DNA of 64,000 nt from Arthrobacter sp. U41 (GTDB taxonomy: Bacteria > Actinomycetota > Actinomycetes > Actinomycetales > Micrococcaceae), in NCBI RefSeq assembly GCF_001750145.1, contig NZ_CP015732.1, positions 3,534,001 to 3,598,000 on the forward strand, read 5' to 3'. The position numbers and the translations under genes are program-made. Under the pieces are notes generated by a model. That model saw nothing but the letters and a program-made list of their open reading frames with translations. It was not told the DNA's origin and did not search any database. Shown one piece after another: positions 17,747 through 28,742 of this stretch; the stretch's first letter is position 1; the number at the start of each line of letters is the position of its first letter.

Positions 17747-18619
17747 TTACTTGGTTTCGGTCGGGGCCGGGTTGCGGTCGTACTCTTCGCCGAGGAGGCC
17801 CGTGTTGCCGTCCTGGCGGAGCTTCTCCAGGTGGGCCTGGAACTCCGCGTCGGAAACGACCTTCACGCGGAACAGCATTTCGGAGTGGTACTCACCACAA
17901 AGTTCGGCGCACTTGCCGTCGTAGGTCCCCTCCTTGGTGGGGGTGAACCTCATGTAGTTGGTCTTTCCGGGGATCATGTCGCGCTTCTGCAGGAAGGCGG
18001 GGACCCAGAAGGAGTGGATGACGTCGCGGGCGTTCAGCTCGACGTCAACTGATTTGTTGACCGGGAGGTACAGGGTGGGCAGCTTTTCCTTGTCCACTTC
18101 CTCGCCGGTGAGGTGCGCCTGGACTCCGGCTTCGTGGACATCCTCACGGATGACGTCGCCCTTTTTGTAGTTGAAGTCCCAGGACCACTGCTTGCCGCGG
18201 ACGTCAACGACGACGTCGGCGGGTTCGGCGCGGTTGTCGATCGCCTGCTGGTCACGGTCGGTGAAATAGAAGAACACCAGGACCATGAACAGCGGGATCG
18301 TCAGATAGAAGACCTCGAGCGGCAGGTTGAAACTGTTCTGCCGGGGGAACCCTACGGTGCCTTTGCGCCGCCGGTAGGCGACGATGCACCAGATCATCAG
18401 GCCCCACGTAATAATGCCCACGACCAGCGCGGCAATCCATGAGTTGACCCAGAGGTCCATGATGCGGTCAGTGTGGTTGGTGGTGCCACGCTCAGTGGGC
18501 AGCCACCCTTTCTGTACCTCTGGTGAACATCCAGTCAAAGCCAACGCGCCGGCGAGTGCCAAGCCAGTGATCGTAGTGATCTGTTTGCGTCGGCTGCCGG
18601 TTCGGTTCTGCGAACTCAC
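17747..18619 (-). CDS. ctaC: Cytochrome c oxidase subunit II (lipoprotein, CuA)
   Basis: The product has 290 residues from GTG 18619, with GGAAGGG upstream. A lipoprotein signal ends at Cys31 (LALTGC). Two membrane helices follow, at about residues 57-80 and 98-118, and then an extracellular cupredoxin domain. The CuA site is complete: His in DVIHSFWVP, then [12 protein letters not shown] with two Cys, His and Met. It takes electrons from the diheme QcrC and feeds subunit I. It is the first gene of ctaC-ctaD-ctaF. Confidence 0.96.
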   Translation of the reverse strand: MSSQNRTGSRRKQITTITGLALAGALALTGCSPEVQKGWLPTERGTTNHTDRIMDLWVNSWIAALVVGIITWGLMIWCIVAYRRRKGTVGFPRQNSFNLPLEVFYLTIPLFMVLVFFYFTDRDQQAIDNRAEPADVVVDVRGKQWSWDFNYKKGDVIREDVHEAGVQAHLTGEEVDKEKLPTLYLPVNKSVDVELNARDVIHSFWVPAFLQKRDMIPGKTNYMRFTPTKEGTYDGKCAELCGEYHSEMLFRVKVVSDAEFQAHLEKLRQDGNTGLLGEEYDRNPAPTETK

Positions 18620-18791
18620 AGACGGCCCTTCCTACTTGTTGCTGTCGCCCGGGCCGCAAAATGGCGGTCAAGGCACACTAAAAGTTTTACTACTCGGTGT
18701 AGAGCTTACCGCTCCCCGCGAGTTTTCGCCCACATGTCCGCGCCGTGCGTCGGGACCTTTTTACCGGGCCCGATCGTTATTGATCCTGCGG

Positions 18792-18824
18792 CACTAAGGC
18801 CGGGCAGATTGCCCGGCCTTAGTG
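18792..18824 (-). terminator. Terminator overlapping the erpA stop codon
   Basis: A perfect 15-bp stem (18792-18806 with 18810-18824) has a 3-nt loop. The erpA stop (18819-18821) lies inside the stem, so the last codons and the terminator share bases. Confidence 0.8.
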
Positions 18825-19208
18825 GAAGGAATCACCGCAGGCGCAGGAGCCGCCGGCGTTGGGGTTGTCGATCGTGAAACCCTGCTTGGAGATGGTGTCC
18901 TCGAAGTCGATGCTGGCTCCGCTGAGGTACGGGACGCTCATCTTGTCGACAACAACTTCAACGCCGTCGTAGTCGCGGACAGCGTCTCCGTCGAGGAGCC
19001 TCTCGTCGAAGTAGAGCTGGTAGATGAGGCCGGAGCAACCACCCGGCTGCACGGCCACGCGGAGGCGCAGGTCGGTGCGGCCCTCCTGCTCGAGCAGGCT
19101 GCGGACCTTGCCCGCGGCGACGTCGGTCAGCTTTACCTCGTGCGTGGCCAGTTCCCCGCCCGCCGTGGCGGTGGTGTCGGCGCTGTTTTCATTGGTTGTA
19201 GTGCTCAT
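18819..19208 (-). CDS. erpA: Iron-sulfur cluster insertion protein (HesB/IscA family)
   Basis: The product has 129 residues. The first 20 are a Thr/Ala-rich tail; the rest is an A-type Fe-S carrier domain. The three conserved Cys are in PGGCSGLIY and in GGSCACGDSF at the C-terminus. The protein receives a [2Fe-2S] or [4Fe-4S] cluster and delivers it to target enzymes in the cytoplasm. It lies next to the cytochrome oxidase genes and is followed by its own terminator. Confidence 0.9.
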   Translation of the reverse strand: MSTTTNENSADTTATAGGELATHEVKLTDVAAGKVRSLLEQEGRTDLRLRVAVQPGGCSGLIYQLYFDERLLDGDAVRDYDGVEVVVDKMSVPYLSGASIDFEDTISKQGFTIDNPNAGGSCACGDSFH

Positions 19209-19380
19209 GGCCTACCTTCTAACGACGGTGGTGGCGGCGCCGCTCGCGCGGCGCCCGCCCCTACTTATGCGGTACGGGCTATAGCTACATGCTACGTCGA
19301 TCAGCCCGCTAGCTCTAACTCCTGGCGTAACCGTCCCGGCAGGCTGGATGTTCCCTTGGAAACGGCTCCGGCCGGGCCGT

Positions 19381-20811
19381 TCAGGCCAGTCCCTCCGCAT
19401 TCAGCCGGGCCAGCATAAGGGCCTCGGCCACAATGGCGTTGCGGAAGTCCCCGAGATGGAGGGATTCGTTGGCGCTGTGCGCCCGCGAATCGGGATCCTC
19501 GACTCCCGTGACCAGGATCTGCACAGCCGGGTACAGCTCGGTCAGATCGGCGATGAAGGGAATCGAGCCGCCGATGCCCGTCTCCACGGCCGGGACCCCC
19601 CACGCCTCGCCGAGCGCCCACATCGCGACGCTGGCAGCCTTGGAGGAGGTGTCCGTGAGGAAGGAGTTGCCGCTCTCCCCCGGTGTGAAGACAACGTGGG
19701 CGCCGAACGGCGCATTGGCTTCCACATGCCGGCGGACGGCGTCCATGGCCTCGGCCGGATCCTGCCCGGGCGCGAGCCGGAGGCTGAACTTGGCCCGCGC
19801 GCGGGGCAGCAGGGTGTTGGAGGCGACGTCCACGGCCGGGGCATCGATGCCGATGATCGACAGTGCCGGTTTGGTCCACATCCGCGAGGCGATTGTGCCG
19901 GTGCCGGCGAGCCGGACGCCGTCGAGCAACGAGGCGTCGGCACGGTATTCCGCTTCGGAGAGGTCAACGGAGACGTCGTCCCGGCTGACCAGGCCCGCTA
20001 TCGCAACGTTGCCCTCGTCGTCGTGCAGGGTGGCGATGAGCCGGGAAAGCAGGGTCGGCGCGTCCAGCACGGGACCGCCAAACATGCCGGAGTGGACGGC
20101 GTGGTCCAGGACCTTGACCTCGATGGTGCCGTCGACCAGGCCGCGCAGGCTGGTGGTCAGGGCCGGGATGCCGACTTTCCAGTTGCTGGAGTCCGCCACG
20201 ACGATCACGTCGGCGCGCAGCAGCTCCCGGTGGGTTTCCAGGAAGGTGCGGAACGTCGGGGACCCGGCTTCCTCTTCACCTTCGAAGAAGAAGGTCACGC
20301 CCAGGCCAAGCTCGTCCCCCAGGACACGGGTCACGGCCGCGTAGGCGGCGATGTGGGCCAGGATCCCGGCCTTGTCGTCGGCCGCGCCGCGTCCGTAGAG
20401 ACGGCCGTCGCGCTCGACGGCGGTGAACGGTTCCGTCTCCCACAGTGCCAGGTCGCCGGTGGGCTGCACATCGTGGTGCGCGTAGAGCAGGATTGTCGGT
20501 TTGCCTGCGGCGGCGGGACGGCGTGCGACGACGGCGGGGCCGCCGGGGGTCCCGTCTGCCTTGTCGCAGCGCAGGATCCGGACGTCGTGGAAGCCGTTGC
20601 CGCGCACCAGTTGCGCGACGGCGTCGGCGCTGGCATTCAGCGGGGCGGCGTCAAAACTGGGCCAGGCGATGCCCGGGATGGCGACGAGTTCTTTCAACTG
20701 GGCGATCGTGGTGTCGAACGATTCAGTGACGGCCTGGCGGAGGGCCCCGGTGTCGACGGTGACGGCACGGGCTGCAGCGGTTTGCGGGTTCCCCGCGGGT
20801 GATGGTGTCAT
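19381..20811 (-). CDS. M20-family metallodipeptidase
   Basis: The product has 476 residues from ATG 20811. The frame runs open to 21183, but that part overlaps the divergent gene, and a -10 box sits 7 nt before 20811. Zinc-site motifs are present: LLYAHHDVQPTGDL (first His/Asp), GRGAADDKAG (bridging Asp), FFEGEEEAGS (catalytic Glu pair) and VVADSSNW (Asp). The last His is near HSANESLHLGDF. Family members cleave dipeptides or N-acyl amino acids; the substrate is not evident. It has no signal peptide, so it is cytoplasmic. Confidence 0.88.
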   Translation of the reverse strand: MTPSPAGNPQTAAARAVTVDTGALRQAVTESFDTTIAQLKELVAIPGIAWPSFDAAPLNASADAVAQLVRGNGFHDVRILRCDKADGTPGGPAVVARRPAAAGKPTILLYAHHDVQPTGDLALWETEPFTAVERDGRLYGRGAADDKAGILAHIAAYAAVTRVLGDELGLGVTFFFEGEEEAGSPTFRTFLETHRELLRADVIVVADSSNWKVGIPALTTSLRGLVDGTIEVKVLDHAVHSGMFGGPVLDAPTLLSRLIATLHDDEGNVAIAGLVSRDDVSVDLSEAEYRADASLLDGVRLAGTGTIASRMWTKPALSIIGIDAPAVDVASNTLLPRARAKFSLRLAPGQDPAEAMDAVRRHVEANAPFGAHVVFTPGESGNSFLTDTSSKAASVAMWALGEAWGVPAVETGIGGSIPFIADLTELYPAVQILVTGVEDPDSRAHSANESLHLGDFRNAIVAEALMLARLNAEGLA

Positions 20812-20818
20812 GGCCAGA

Positions 20819-20824
20819 ACACTA
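20819..20824 (-). promoter_or_regulatory. -10 box TAGTGT of the M20 peptidase gene (leaderless)
   Basis: On the minus strand TAGTGT ends 7 nt before ATG 20811, and no Shine-Dalgarno site lies between them. Confidence 0.5.
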
Positions 20825-20905
20825 CCCGTGCCGCGGATCACCTCAAACAGGGCCGCGGCGGGTTCCACCCGGTGTGGGCCGGGTCTCGGGGACGGCGCAC
20901 CGGGG

Positions 20906-20911
20906 TATTCT
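20906..20911 (+). promoter_or_regulatory. -10 box TATTCT of the DUF3043 gene (leaderless)
   Basis: TATTCT ends 6 nt before GTG 20918, which places transcription start at the start codon. Confidence 0.5.
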
Positions 20912-20917
20912 GTAGGG

Positions 20918-21517
20918 GTGTTTGGACGTAAAAAAGAAGCGCCAACGGCGCAGGACATAGTTGACCAGCAGGCGGCCGGGGCAGCAGCCCGGGACACCGC
21001 CACCGGCAAGGGCGCGCCCACGCCCAAGCGCAGCGCGCAGGTGGCTGCCCGCAAGCGGCCGCTCGTGCCGGAGGACCGGAAGGCCTCCAAGGCCGCAGAG
21101 CGCGCAGCGGTCCAGGAGCAGCGGCTCAAAATGCGGCACGCCATGGACACCGGCGACGAGAAGTTCCTGCCGCTGCGTGACAAGGGTCCGCAGAAGCGCT
21201 TCGCCCGTGACTACGTGGACGCCCGTTTCAGCCTCGGCGAGTACCTGATGTTCGGCGCCCTGGTCTTCGTGGTCGTCTCACTCCTCGTCCCGGCCTCCAG
21301 CGACCAGATGATCTACGTCCTGGGCGGGTTCTGGGTGATGTTCCTGGCCGTCTTCGTCGACGTCTTCATCCTGTCCCGGAAGCTCAAGAAGCGCCTCACC
21401 GAGAAATTCGGTGACGTGGAGCGCGGTACGGTCTGGTACGGCTCCATGCGCTCGCTGCAGTTCCGCCGCCTCCGCCTTCCCAAGCCCCTCGTCAAGCGCG
21501 GAGAATACCCCGCCTGA
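20918..21517 (+). CDS. DUF3043-family membrane protein
   Basis: The product has 199 residues from GTG 20918 (MFGRKKEAPTAQDIVDQQAA). A long charged cytoplasmic N-terminal region of about 100 residues includes the conserved DKGPQKRFARDYVDARFSLG. Two membrane helices (YLMFGALVFVVVSLLV and MIYVLGGFWVMFLAVFVDVF) and a basic tail follow. This layout fits DUF3043, an actinobacterial family of unknown function. The gene diverges from the M20 peptidase gene and ends with a terminator. Confidence 0.85.
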   Translation: MFGRKKEAPTAQDIVDQQAAGAAARDTATGKGAPTPKRSAQVAARKRPLVPEDRKASKAAERAAVQEQRLKMRHAMDTGDEKFLPLRDKGPQKRFARDYVDARFSLGEYLMFGALVFVVVSLLVPASSDQMIYVLGGFWVMFLAVFVDVFILSRKLKKRLTEKFGDVERGTVWYGSMRSLQFRRLRLPKPLVKRGEYPA

Positions 21518-21534
21518 TTCACGCAACCACCAAG

Positions 21535-21565
21535 GAGCCCCCGGCAGCTGGACTGCCGGGGGCTC
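21535..21565. terminator. Terminator between DUF3043 and pyrD
   Basis: A 13-bp perfect stem (21535-21547 with 21553-21565) with a 5-nt loop lies between convergent genes. It probably serves both. Confidence 0.8.
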
Positions 21566-21606
21566 TGTCGTTCCACTGCACTGTGGAGGGCCCTGGGCCC
21601 CGGGAT

Positions 21607-22680
21607 TTATCGCCGGGACGGGTGCTTCGCGAGCGTCCGGTTGATGCGGGCCGCCCAGAACGGACCTTCGTAGAGAAACGCCGTGTAACCCTGCACGAGG
21701 GTGGCGCCTGCGTCGAGCCGCTGCTGAACGTCCTGCGCGGTCTCGACACCGCCCACCGAGACCAGGGTCAGCCGGCCGCCGGTTGCCGCCTTCAGCCGCT
21801 CCAGCACTTCCAGCGACCGCTGTTTCAACGGGGCCCCGGAAAGCCCGCCGGCGCCGCAGGCGGCAACCTTGTCCGGGCTGGACGAAAGCCCGGTGCGGGC
21901 GATCGTGGTGTTGGTGGCGATGATTCCGTCGAGTTTCAGGTCCAGGGCAAGGCGCGCGACGTCGTCGATGTCGTCGTTGCTGAGGTCCGGGGCGATTTTG
22001 ACCAGCAGCGGAACGTGGCGTCCGGACGCTTTGTCCGCCTCCTCCCCCACTGCCTTCAGCAGCGGGCGCAGCGTTTCAACATCCTGCAGCAGCCGCAGGC
22101 CCGGGGTGTTCGGGGAGCTGACATTGACCACGAGATAGTCGGCGGCCGGAGCCAGACTCCGGGCACTGATGAGGTAATCGGCCACCGCATCCTCAAGTTC
22201 CACAATTTTGCTCTTGCCGATGTTGACCCCGATCACCGGGCGGACACCGGGGTGGCGGCGCTGCAGGGCCGCCCGGGCGGACTTCAGACGCGGCGCCACA
22301 GCGGCAGCCCCATCGTTGTTGAAGCCCATCCGGTTGATCACCGCCCGGTCCTCAACCAGGCGGAACAGCCGCGGGGCGGGATTGCCGGGCTGGGCCTGGC
22401 CGGTGATGGTGCCGACCTCCACATGGCCGAAGCCAAGCTCGGTCAGGGCCTCGATGCCGTGGCCCTCCTTGTCGAAGCCGGCCGCCAGGCCGAACGGCGA
22501 GGGGAACGTCAGGCCGAACGCCCGGGTCTGCAGGGACGCCGCGGGCACGGTGAACTTCTGCAGCACCCGTCCGGCGCCGCAGGTGTGGATGAGCCGGATG
22601 GCCCTGAAGCCGATTTTATGGGCGCGTTCGGCGTCCATCCAAGAGAAGGCCAGCCGGAAGAAAGTGGGATATACGCGCAT
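21607..22680 (-). CDS. pyrD: Dihydroorotate dehydrogenase (quinone), class 2
   Basis: The product has 357 residues. It has the N-terminal membrane-associating helices of class 2 enzymes ([19 protein letters not shown]). Then come the FMN-barrel motifs [31 protein letters not shown] with the catalytic Ser, KIAPDLS and [11 protein letters not shown]. It oxidises dihydroorotate to orotate in pyrimidine synthesis and passes electrons to menaquinone at the membrane. It stands alone. Confidence 0.95.
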   Translation of the reverse strand: MRVYPTFFRLAFSWMDAERAHKIGFRAIRLIHTCGAGRVLQKFTVPAASLQTRAFGLTFPSPFGLAAGFDKEGHGIEALTELGFGHVEVGTITGQAQPGNPAPRLFRLVEDRAVINRMGFNNDGAAAVAPRLKSARAALQRRHPGVRPVIGVNIGKSKIVELEDAVADYLISARSLAPAADYLVVNVSSPNTPGLRLLQDVETLRPLLKAVGEEADKASGRHVPLLVKIAPDLSNDDIDDVARLALDLKLDGIIATNTTIARTGLSSSPDKVAACGAGGLSGAPLKQRSLEVLERLKAATGGRLTLVSVGGVETAQDVQQRLDAGATLVQGYTAFLYEGPFWAARINRTLAKHPSRR

Positions 22681-22747
22681 GGCTCTAGTTTTACGGTTCC
22701 GGCGGTCCAGACCAAACCCACCTGCCCCCGGGCGCTAGCATGAAGCC

Positions 22748-22852
22748 ATGACCAGCGACGATGGAGCCCGAACGGCGGCGTCCCGGCGGGCTCCCGGAAC
22801 CGTCCACCCGTCCCGGCCCGCTGCCCGCTCCGCCCCGGCGCAGGCCGGTTAG
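22748..22852 (+). CDS. Possible leaderless upstream ORF (34 codons)
   Basis: ATG 22748 follows TAGCAT (22736-22741) with a 6-nt gap, the leaderless layout seen for several genes here. The frame (MTSDDGARTAASRRAPGTVH and onward) ends at TAG 22850-22852, 9 bases before the hydrolase start at 22862. It has no recognisable domain. It may be a translated leader that lets ribosomes reinitiate at the hydrolase gene, or an accidental frame. Confidence 0.35.
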   Translation: MTSDDGARTAASRRAPGTVHPSRPAARSAPAQAG

Positions 22853-22861
22853 GCGGCTGCG

Positions 22862-23857
22862 ATGGAATGGGTACCCGACATCCTCGGCGACGACTTCGAG
22901 GCCTGCACCTTCCCGGCTGCCGGCCCCAACGGGGTCGAGCGGACTGCCACCCTGGTCCGGCACCTTCCCGGCCCCGGCGGAGGCACCGCCGCCGGGCGCC
23001 GGCCCCGGGCCGTGCTGTTCCTGCATGGCTGGAGTGACTACTTCTTCAACGAGGAACTCGCCGAATTCTGGAGCGGGCAGGGGTTCGCGTTTTACGCCCT
23101 TGACATGCACAACCACGGGCGGAGCCTGCACGCCGGCACGCACGGCGGCTATGTGGCCGATCTGGACGACTACGACGCCGAGATCACCGCAGCAATTGGC
23201 ATCATTGCCTCCCTGCATCCCGAGGCGGCACCTCCGCCATCCGTGGCGCTGATGGGGCATTCCACCGGCGGGCTGATTGCCGCGCTGTGGGCCAGCCGGC
23301 ACCCGGGGGTCATCTCGCAGCTGATCCTGGACAGCCCCTGGCTGGAAATGCACGGCAGCCCCGCCCTGCGCCGGGCGGCCCGGACCATGGTGGAACCGCT
23401 CGCGCGGTTCCGGCCCGAAGCCGTCATCCGTCTCCCCGAACGCGCTTTCTACTGGCGGAGCATCAGCAGTGCCGCGGAGGGAGAGTGGACCCTGGATGAC
23501 AAGTACCGCCCGCCCCGGGCGTTCCCCGTCCGGGCCGGCTGGCTCAGCGCCGTCCTCGCCGGCCAGGCGCGGGTGGCCCGGGGGCTGAACATCGACGTCC
23601 CCATCCTGGTCCTGATCTCCGGCGCCAGCGCCAACGGGATGTTCTGGAGGGAATCCATGCGGCGCACCGACGCGGTGCTGGACGTCAACACCATCGCCCT
23701 CCGCGCCCTCAGCCTGGGCCGCACCGTGACGCTGGAACGGATCGACGGGGCCCTGCATGATGTGTTCCTGTCCGCCCCGCGCGTCCGCGCCGACGCCTAT
23801 GCCCGGCTGGCCCGCTGGCTCCGCGCGTATGTGCTGGACGACGGCGGCACGGGATGA
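22862..23857 (+). CDS. Alpha/beta hydrolase (first of a tandem pair)
   Basis: The product has 331 residues with a serine hydrolase core. VLFLHGWSDYFF has the oxyanion region, LMGHSTGGLIAALWA has the nucleophile elbow GHSTG, and GALHDVF near the C-terminus has the catalytic His. It resembles lysophospholipase/monoglyceride-lipase-like hydrolases and has no signal peptide. The downstream gene is a paralogue and overlaps it by 4 nt (ATGA). The natural substrate cannot be told. Confidence 0.85.
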   Translation: MEWVPDILGDDFEACTFPAAGPNGVERTATLVRHLPGPGGGTAAGRRPRAVLFLHGWSDYFFNEELAEFWSGQGFAFYALDMHNHGRSLHAGTHGGYVADLDDYDAEITAAIGIIASLHPEAAPPPSVALMGHSTGGLIAALWASRHPGVISQLILDSPWLEMHGSPALRRAARTMVEPLARFRPEAVIRLPERAFYWRSISSAAEGEWTLDDKYRPPRAFPVRAGWLSAVLAGQARVARGLNIDVPILVLISGASANGMFWRESMRRTDAVLDVNTIALRALSLGRTVTLERIDGALHDVFLSAPRVRADAYARLARWLRAYVLDDGGTG

Positions 23858-25002
23858 GCGTTCCAGCGGTGCTGCCGCTGTGGCGCGAGGACGTGCTGGG
23901 CAGCCGCTTTGCGCGCCTGGAACTACCGCTCGCATCCGACGACGAAGGACCCGTGGTGGCGACCCTGGTGCGGCATGGCGGGTCGGGCGGAGTGCCGGCT
24001 CCGGTGACAGCGCATGCCGGCCTGCCGCCCGGGGCGGGCCCCTGGCCGCGGGTCCGGTCCGCCCTGCGCCGGTTCTTCGACCCTGACGGGCACAGGGCAC
24101 CGGCGGGCCAGGCCGCGGCAGGCCAAGGTTCGCACGTCCCGGACATCCGGGCACCGGAGAAGGTGGTCCTGTACCTGCACGGCTGGGCCGACTATTTCCT
24201 GCAGGCCGAACTGGCCGATCACGTCGTTGCCAGCGGGTTCCACTTCTACGCCCTGGACCTGCGGAAGTTCGGACGCAGCCTGCGGGACTGGCAGACACCC
24301 GGCTATACGACCGACCTGGCCGTCTATGACGAGGACATCGCAGCGGCGCTGGCAGAGATCGGCTCAGACATCGCCGCGCGCACCGGCAGCACGGTGGCGC
24401 CGACCGTGCACCTGCTCGCGCATTCCCTCGGCGGCCTGGTCGCAGCGCTGTGGGCGGACCGGAATCCGGGCAGGCTGGGCACCCTGATCCTCAATGCGCC
24501 CTGGCTGGAGCTCCAGGGCAGCAGCCTGATCCGGAACATCGCAATGCACTTCGTGGAACCGTTGGCGCGCACCGACCCGCACCGGGCGCTCCTGCTGCCC
24601 GCCATGCCCGGTTACTGGGACAGCGTAAGCGGCACCGCGCACGGTGAATGGGACGTGGATCCCGTGTGGCGTCCGAAGGAGTCGTTCCCGGTCCGGCCGG
24701 GCTGGACGAAGGCGGTCATGGCCGGCCATGCGGCCGTGGCGCAGCGGCTCGACATCAAGTCCCCGGTATTGGTGATGCTTTCCGGACGCACCCGGATTCA
24801 GGCCGAATGGTCAGAGGAACTCATGGGACTCGACGCCGTGATCGATGTCGAGGAAACGGCGCGCAGTGCGCTCGGGCTGGGCCGCCGGGCGGCGGTGTTC
24901 CGCTACCCGGGGGCGCTCCACGACGTTTTCCTGTCCCGCCGCGCGGTGCGGCGGGAAGCCTACGACGATCTGGTCCTGTGGCTGAGCCTGTACCCGGGCT
25001 GA
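23854..25002 (+). CDS. Alpha/beta hydrolase (second of a tandem pair)
   Basis: The product has 382 residues, about 50 longer than its neighbour owing to an insert near residues 45-95. The same landmarks appear: VLYLHGWADYFLQAELADHV, LLAHSLGGLVAALWA (elbow AHSLG instead of GHSTG) and GALHDVFLSRRAVRREAYDD with the catalytic His. The pair arose by tandem duplication and is translationally coupled. It has no membrane or secretion signal. Confidence 0.85.
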   Translation: MSVPAVLPLWREDVLGSRFARLELPLASDDEGPVVATLVRHGGSGGVPAPVTAHAGLPPGAGPWPRVRSALRRFFDPDGHRAPAGQAAAGQGSHVPDIRAPEKVVLYLHGWADYFLQAELADHVVASGFHFYALDLRKFGRSLRDWQTPGYTTDLAVYDEDIAAALAEIGSDIAARTGSTVAPTVHLLAHSLGGLVAALWADRNPGRLGTLILNAPWLELQGSSLIRNIAMHFVEPLARTDPHRALLLPAMPGYWDSVSGTAHGEWDVDPVWRPKESFPVRPGWTKAVMAGHAAVAQRLDIKSPVLVMLSGRTRIQAEWSEELMGLDAVIDVEETARSALGLGRRAAVFRYPGALHDVFLSRRAVRREAYDDLVLWLSLYPG

Positions 25003-25007
25003 CCCGG

Positions 25008-25044
25008 GCTGATTGACCCAGCTGATTGACCCAGCTGATTGACC
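25008..25044 (+). repeat. Short tandem repeat, 13-bp unit
   Basis: GCTGATTGACCCA is present in two full copies and a partial third, just after the hydrolase stop and before the end of uppS. It is probably replication slippage. Confidence 0.7.
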
Positions 25045-25062
25045 GGGGCCGGGCCGGCGGGG

Positions 25063-25899
25063 TCAGGCCGGGCCGGCGGGGGCGGCAGGGGCTGCATCAA
25101 CCGCGCCGCCGTAGCGGCGGTCCCGCTGGGCATAGATCTCCACGGCATCCCACAGCGTGCGCCGGTCCACATCGGGCCAGAGCGTGTCCATAAAGACGAA
25201 TTCGGCGTAGGCCGACTGCCAGAGCATAAAGTTGGAGAGCCGCTGCTCGCCGGAGCTGCGCAGGAACAGGTCGACGTCGGGCAGGTCCGGCTCGTCCAGG
25301 TATTTCTGGATCGTTTTCTCGGTGATGGCGCCCGGCTTGAGCCTCCCGGCCGCCACCTCTTCCGCGATCGCGGACACCGCATCCGCGATTTCGGCGCGCC
25401 CCCCGTAGTTAACACACATGTTCAACGTGCACGTGCTGTTGCCCCGGGTGAAGTCCTCGGCCTCCTCCAGCTCCCGGATCACCGACCCCCACAGCCTCGG
25501 CCGCCGCCCGGACCAGCGGATCCGGACGCCCCACTCATCCAGCTGGTTGCGCTGCCGACGTAGCACATCCTTGTTAAATCCCATCAGGAAGCGGACCTCC
25601 TCGGGCGAGCGGCGCCAGTTTTCCGTGGAGAAGGCATAGACACTGAGGTGCTCGATGCCAAGCTCGATCGCGCCGGCCACCACGTCCAGCAGGGCCGGCT
25701 CCCCCGCCTTGTGCCCTTCGATCCGCGGCAGGCCGCGCTGGTTGGCCCAGCGCCCGTTGCCGTCCATCACGATCGCGACGTGCCGCGGGATGAACTCCGC
25801 CGGGATGGCCGGCGGGACGGCCCCGGAGGGATGCGGGTAGGGGCTCAGCACGGGGGTGCTGCGCTGCCGGACCGGATTCTTCTTTTTACCCAACGCCAC
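25063..25899 (-). CDS. uppS: Isoprenyl (undecaprenyl-type) diphosphate synthase
   Basis: The product has 278 residues from GTG 25899. Cis-prenyltransferase motifs are present: [17 protein letters not shown] (P-loop-like Asp), [16 protein letters not shown], and [18 protein letters not shown] with YAEFVF near the end. It makes the polyprenyl phosphate carrier lipid for cell-wall synthesis, peripherally at the membrane. The gene starts 2 nt after the recO stop, so the two form an operon. The C-terminus is Ala/Pro-rich. Confidence 0.93.
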   Translation of the reverse strand: MALGKKKNPVRQRSTPVLSPYPHPSGAVPPAIPAEFIPRHVAIVMDGNGRWANQRGLPRIEGHKAGEPALLDVVAGAIELGIEHLSVYAFSTENWRRSPEEVRFLMGFNKDVLRRQRNQLDEWGVRIRWSGRRPRLWGSVIRELEEAEDFTRGNSTCTLNMCVNYGGRAEIADAVSAIAEEVAAGRLKPGAITEKTIQKYLDEPDLPDVDLFLRSSGEQRLSNFMLWQSAYAEFVFMDTLWPDVDRRTLWDAVEIYAQRDRRYGGAVDAAPAAPAGPA

Positions 25900-25901
25900 A
25901 G

Positions 25902-26657
25902 CTACGTTCGCTCCACATGTTTGAGGGATTTAAGCACCCGTTCCAGATGCCACTGCAGGTAGCCGGCCACCAGGCCGGCGGCCTCACGGCGGTGCACCGG
26001 AACCGACGCGTCCGCCGTGGTCCAGTCGCCGGTCAGCAGTGCGCCGAGCAGCAGGACAGTCTCCGCGGCGGGCGCGGGCGATCCGGGCGGCCGGCAGTCG
26101 GCGCAGACCATACCGCCGAGCGGTGCCGAAAACGCAGTGTGCGGCCCGCGGGCCCCGCAGCGGGCGCAGTCGGTGAAGCTCGGCGCCCAGCCGCCGGTGG
26201 CGAGGGCGCGCAGCAGGTAGGAATCGAGGATGAGTTCAGGGGTGTGGTCGCCGCGGCTCAGCGACGCCAGGGCGCCGACGAGGAGGTTGTACTGAGCGGT
26301 GCCCGCTTCACCGTCGACGTCGGTGAGCTTCTCCGCCGTCTCCGTCATGGCGGCAGCCACGGTGTAGCTGCCGTAGTCCGCGGCGATGTTGCCGCCGTAG
26401 GCCCCCTTGGCGACAGCCTGGGTGACAATGTCCAGGGTGCGCCCGGAAATCAGCTGGAGGTCGGCGACCATAAAGGGCTCGAGCCGGGCGCCGAAGCGGC
26501 TGCTGGTGCGCCGGACGCCCTTGGCCACGGCGCGGATCTGGCCGTGGTGTTTGGTCAGGATGGTGATGATGCGGTCCGCCTCGCCCAGCTTGTGGGTACG
26601 CAGCACCACACCGTCATCACGGTAGGCGCGGGAGGCATAGGAGGATGGTTGGGCCAC
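25902..26657 (-). CDS. recO: DNA repair protein RecO
   Basis: The product has 251 residues if it starts at GTG 26657 ([20 protein letters not shown]), as the family suggests; upstream in-frame starts reach 26711. An N-terminal OB fold ([20 protein letters not shown]) is followed by a helical domain and a zinc-binding loop with CARCG and CADC. RecO works with RecF and RecR to load RecA on gapped DNA. It is upstream of and coupled to uppS. Confidence 0.9.
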   Translation of the reverse strand: MAQPSSYASRAYRDDGVVLRTHKLGEADRIITILTKHHGQIRAVAKGVRRTSSRFGARLEPFMVADLQLISGRTLDIVTQAVAKGAYGGNIAADYGSYTVAAAMTETAEKLTDVDGEAGTAQYNLLVGALASLSRGDHTPELILDSYLLRALATGGWAPSFTDCARCGARGPHTAFSAPLGGMVCADCRPPGSPAPAAETVLLLGALLTGDWTTADASVPVHRREAAGLVAGYLQWHLERVLKSLKHVERT

Positions 26658-26708
26658 GGTTAATCTTCGCACTGTCTTAGAAGGAAACGCTGCCATTCGC
26701 CAAAGCAG

Positions 26709-26741
26709 CACTGCGCCGCCGGATGATCCGGCGGCGCAGTG
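26709..26741 (-). terminator. Terminator after leuA
   Basis: A 14-bp GC-rich stem (26709-26722 with 26728-26741) with a 5-nt loop begins 9 bases after the leuA stop and separates leuA from recO. Confidence 0.8.
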
Positions 26742-26750
26742 GCTGACAGC

Positions 26751-28627
<1,877 letters not shown>

Positions 28628-28633
28628 CATTTC

Positions 28634-28639
28634 ACAGTA
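28634..28639 (-). promoter_or_regulatory. -10 box TACTGT for the leuA leader
   Basis: TACTGT fits TANNNT and lies 6 nt upstream of GTG 28627, which starts the Leu-rich leader peptide. I see no strong -35 box. Confidence 0.5.
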
Positions 28640-28742
28640 ACACGGGTGCGTAAGATGAAGGAGCCATACCTCCGTTTCGTCCACCATGCAGACCGGGAAC
28701 CCGTTACAAGTCGGTGCTGGCCTGCCTCTCAAAGGAGCATCC

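Noticed and set aside
21583..22743. A 386-codon plus-strand frame opposite pyrD
   Set aside because: It is a shadow of the conserved pyrD gene, with no domain and no promoter or ribosome-binding site.
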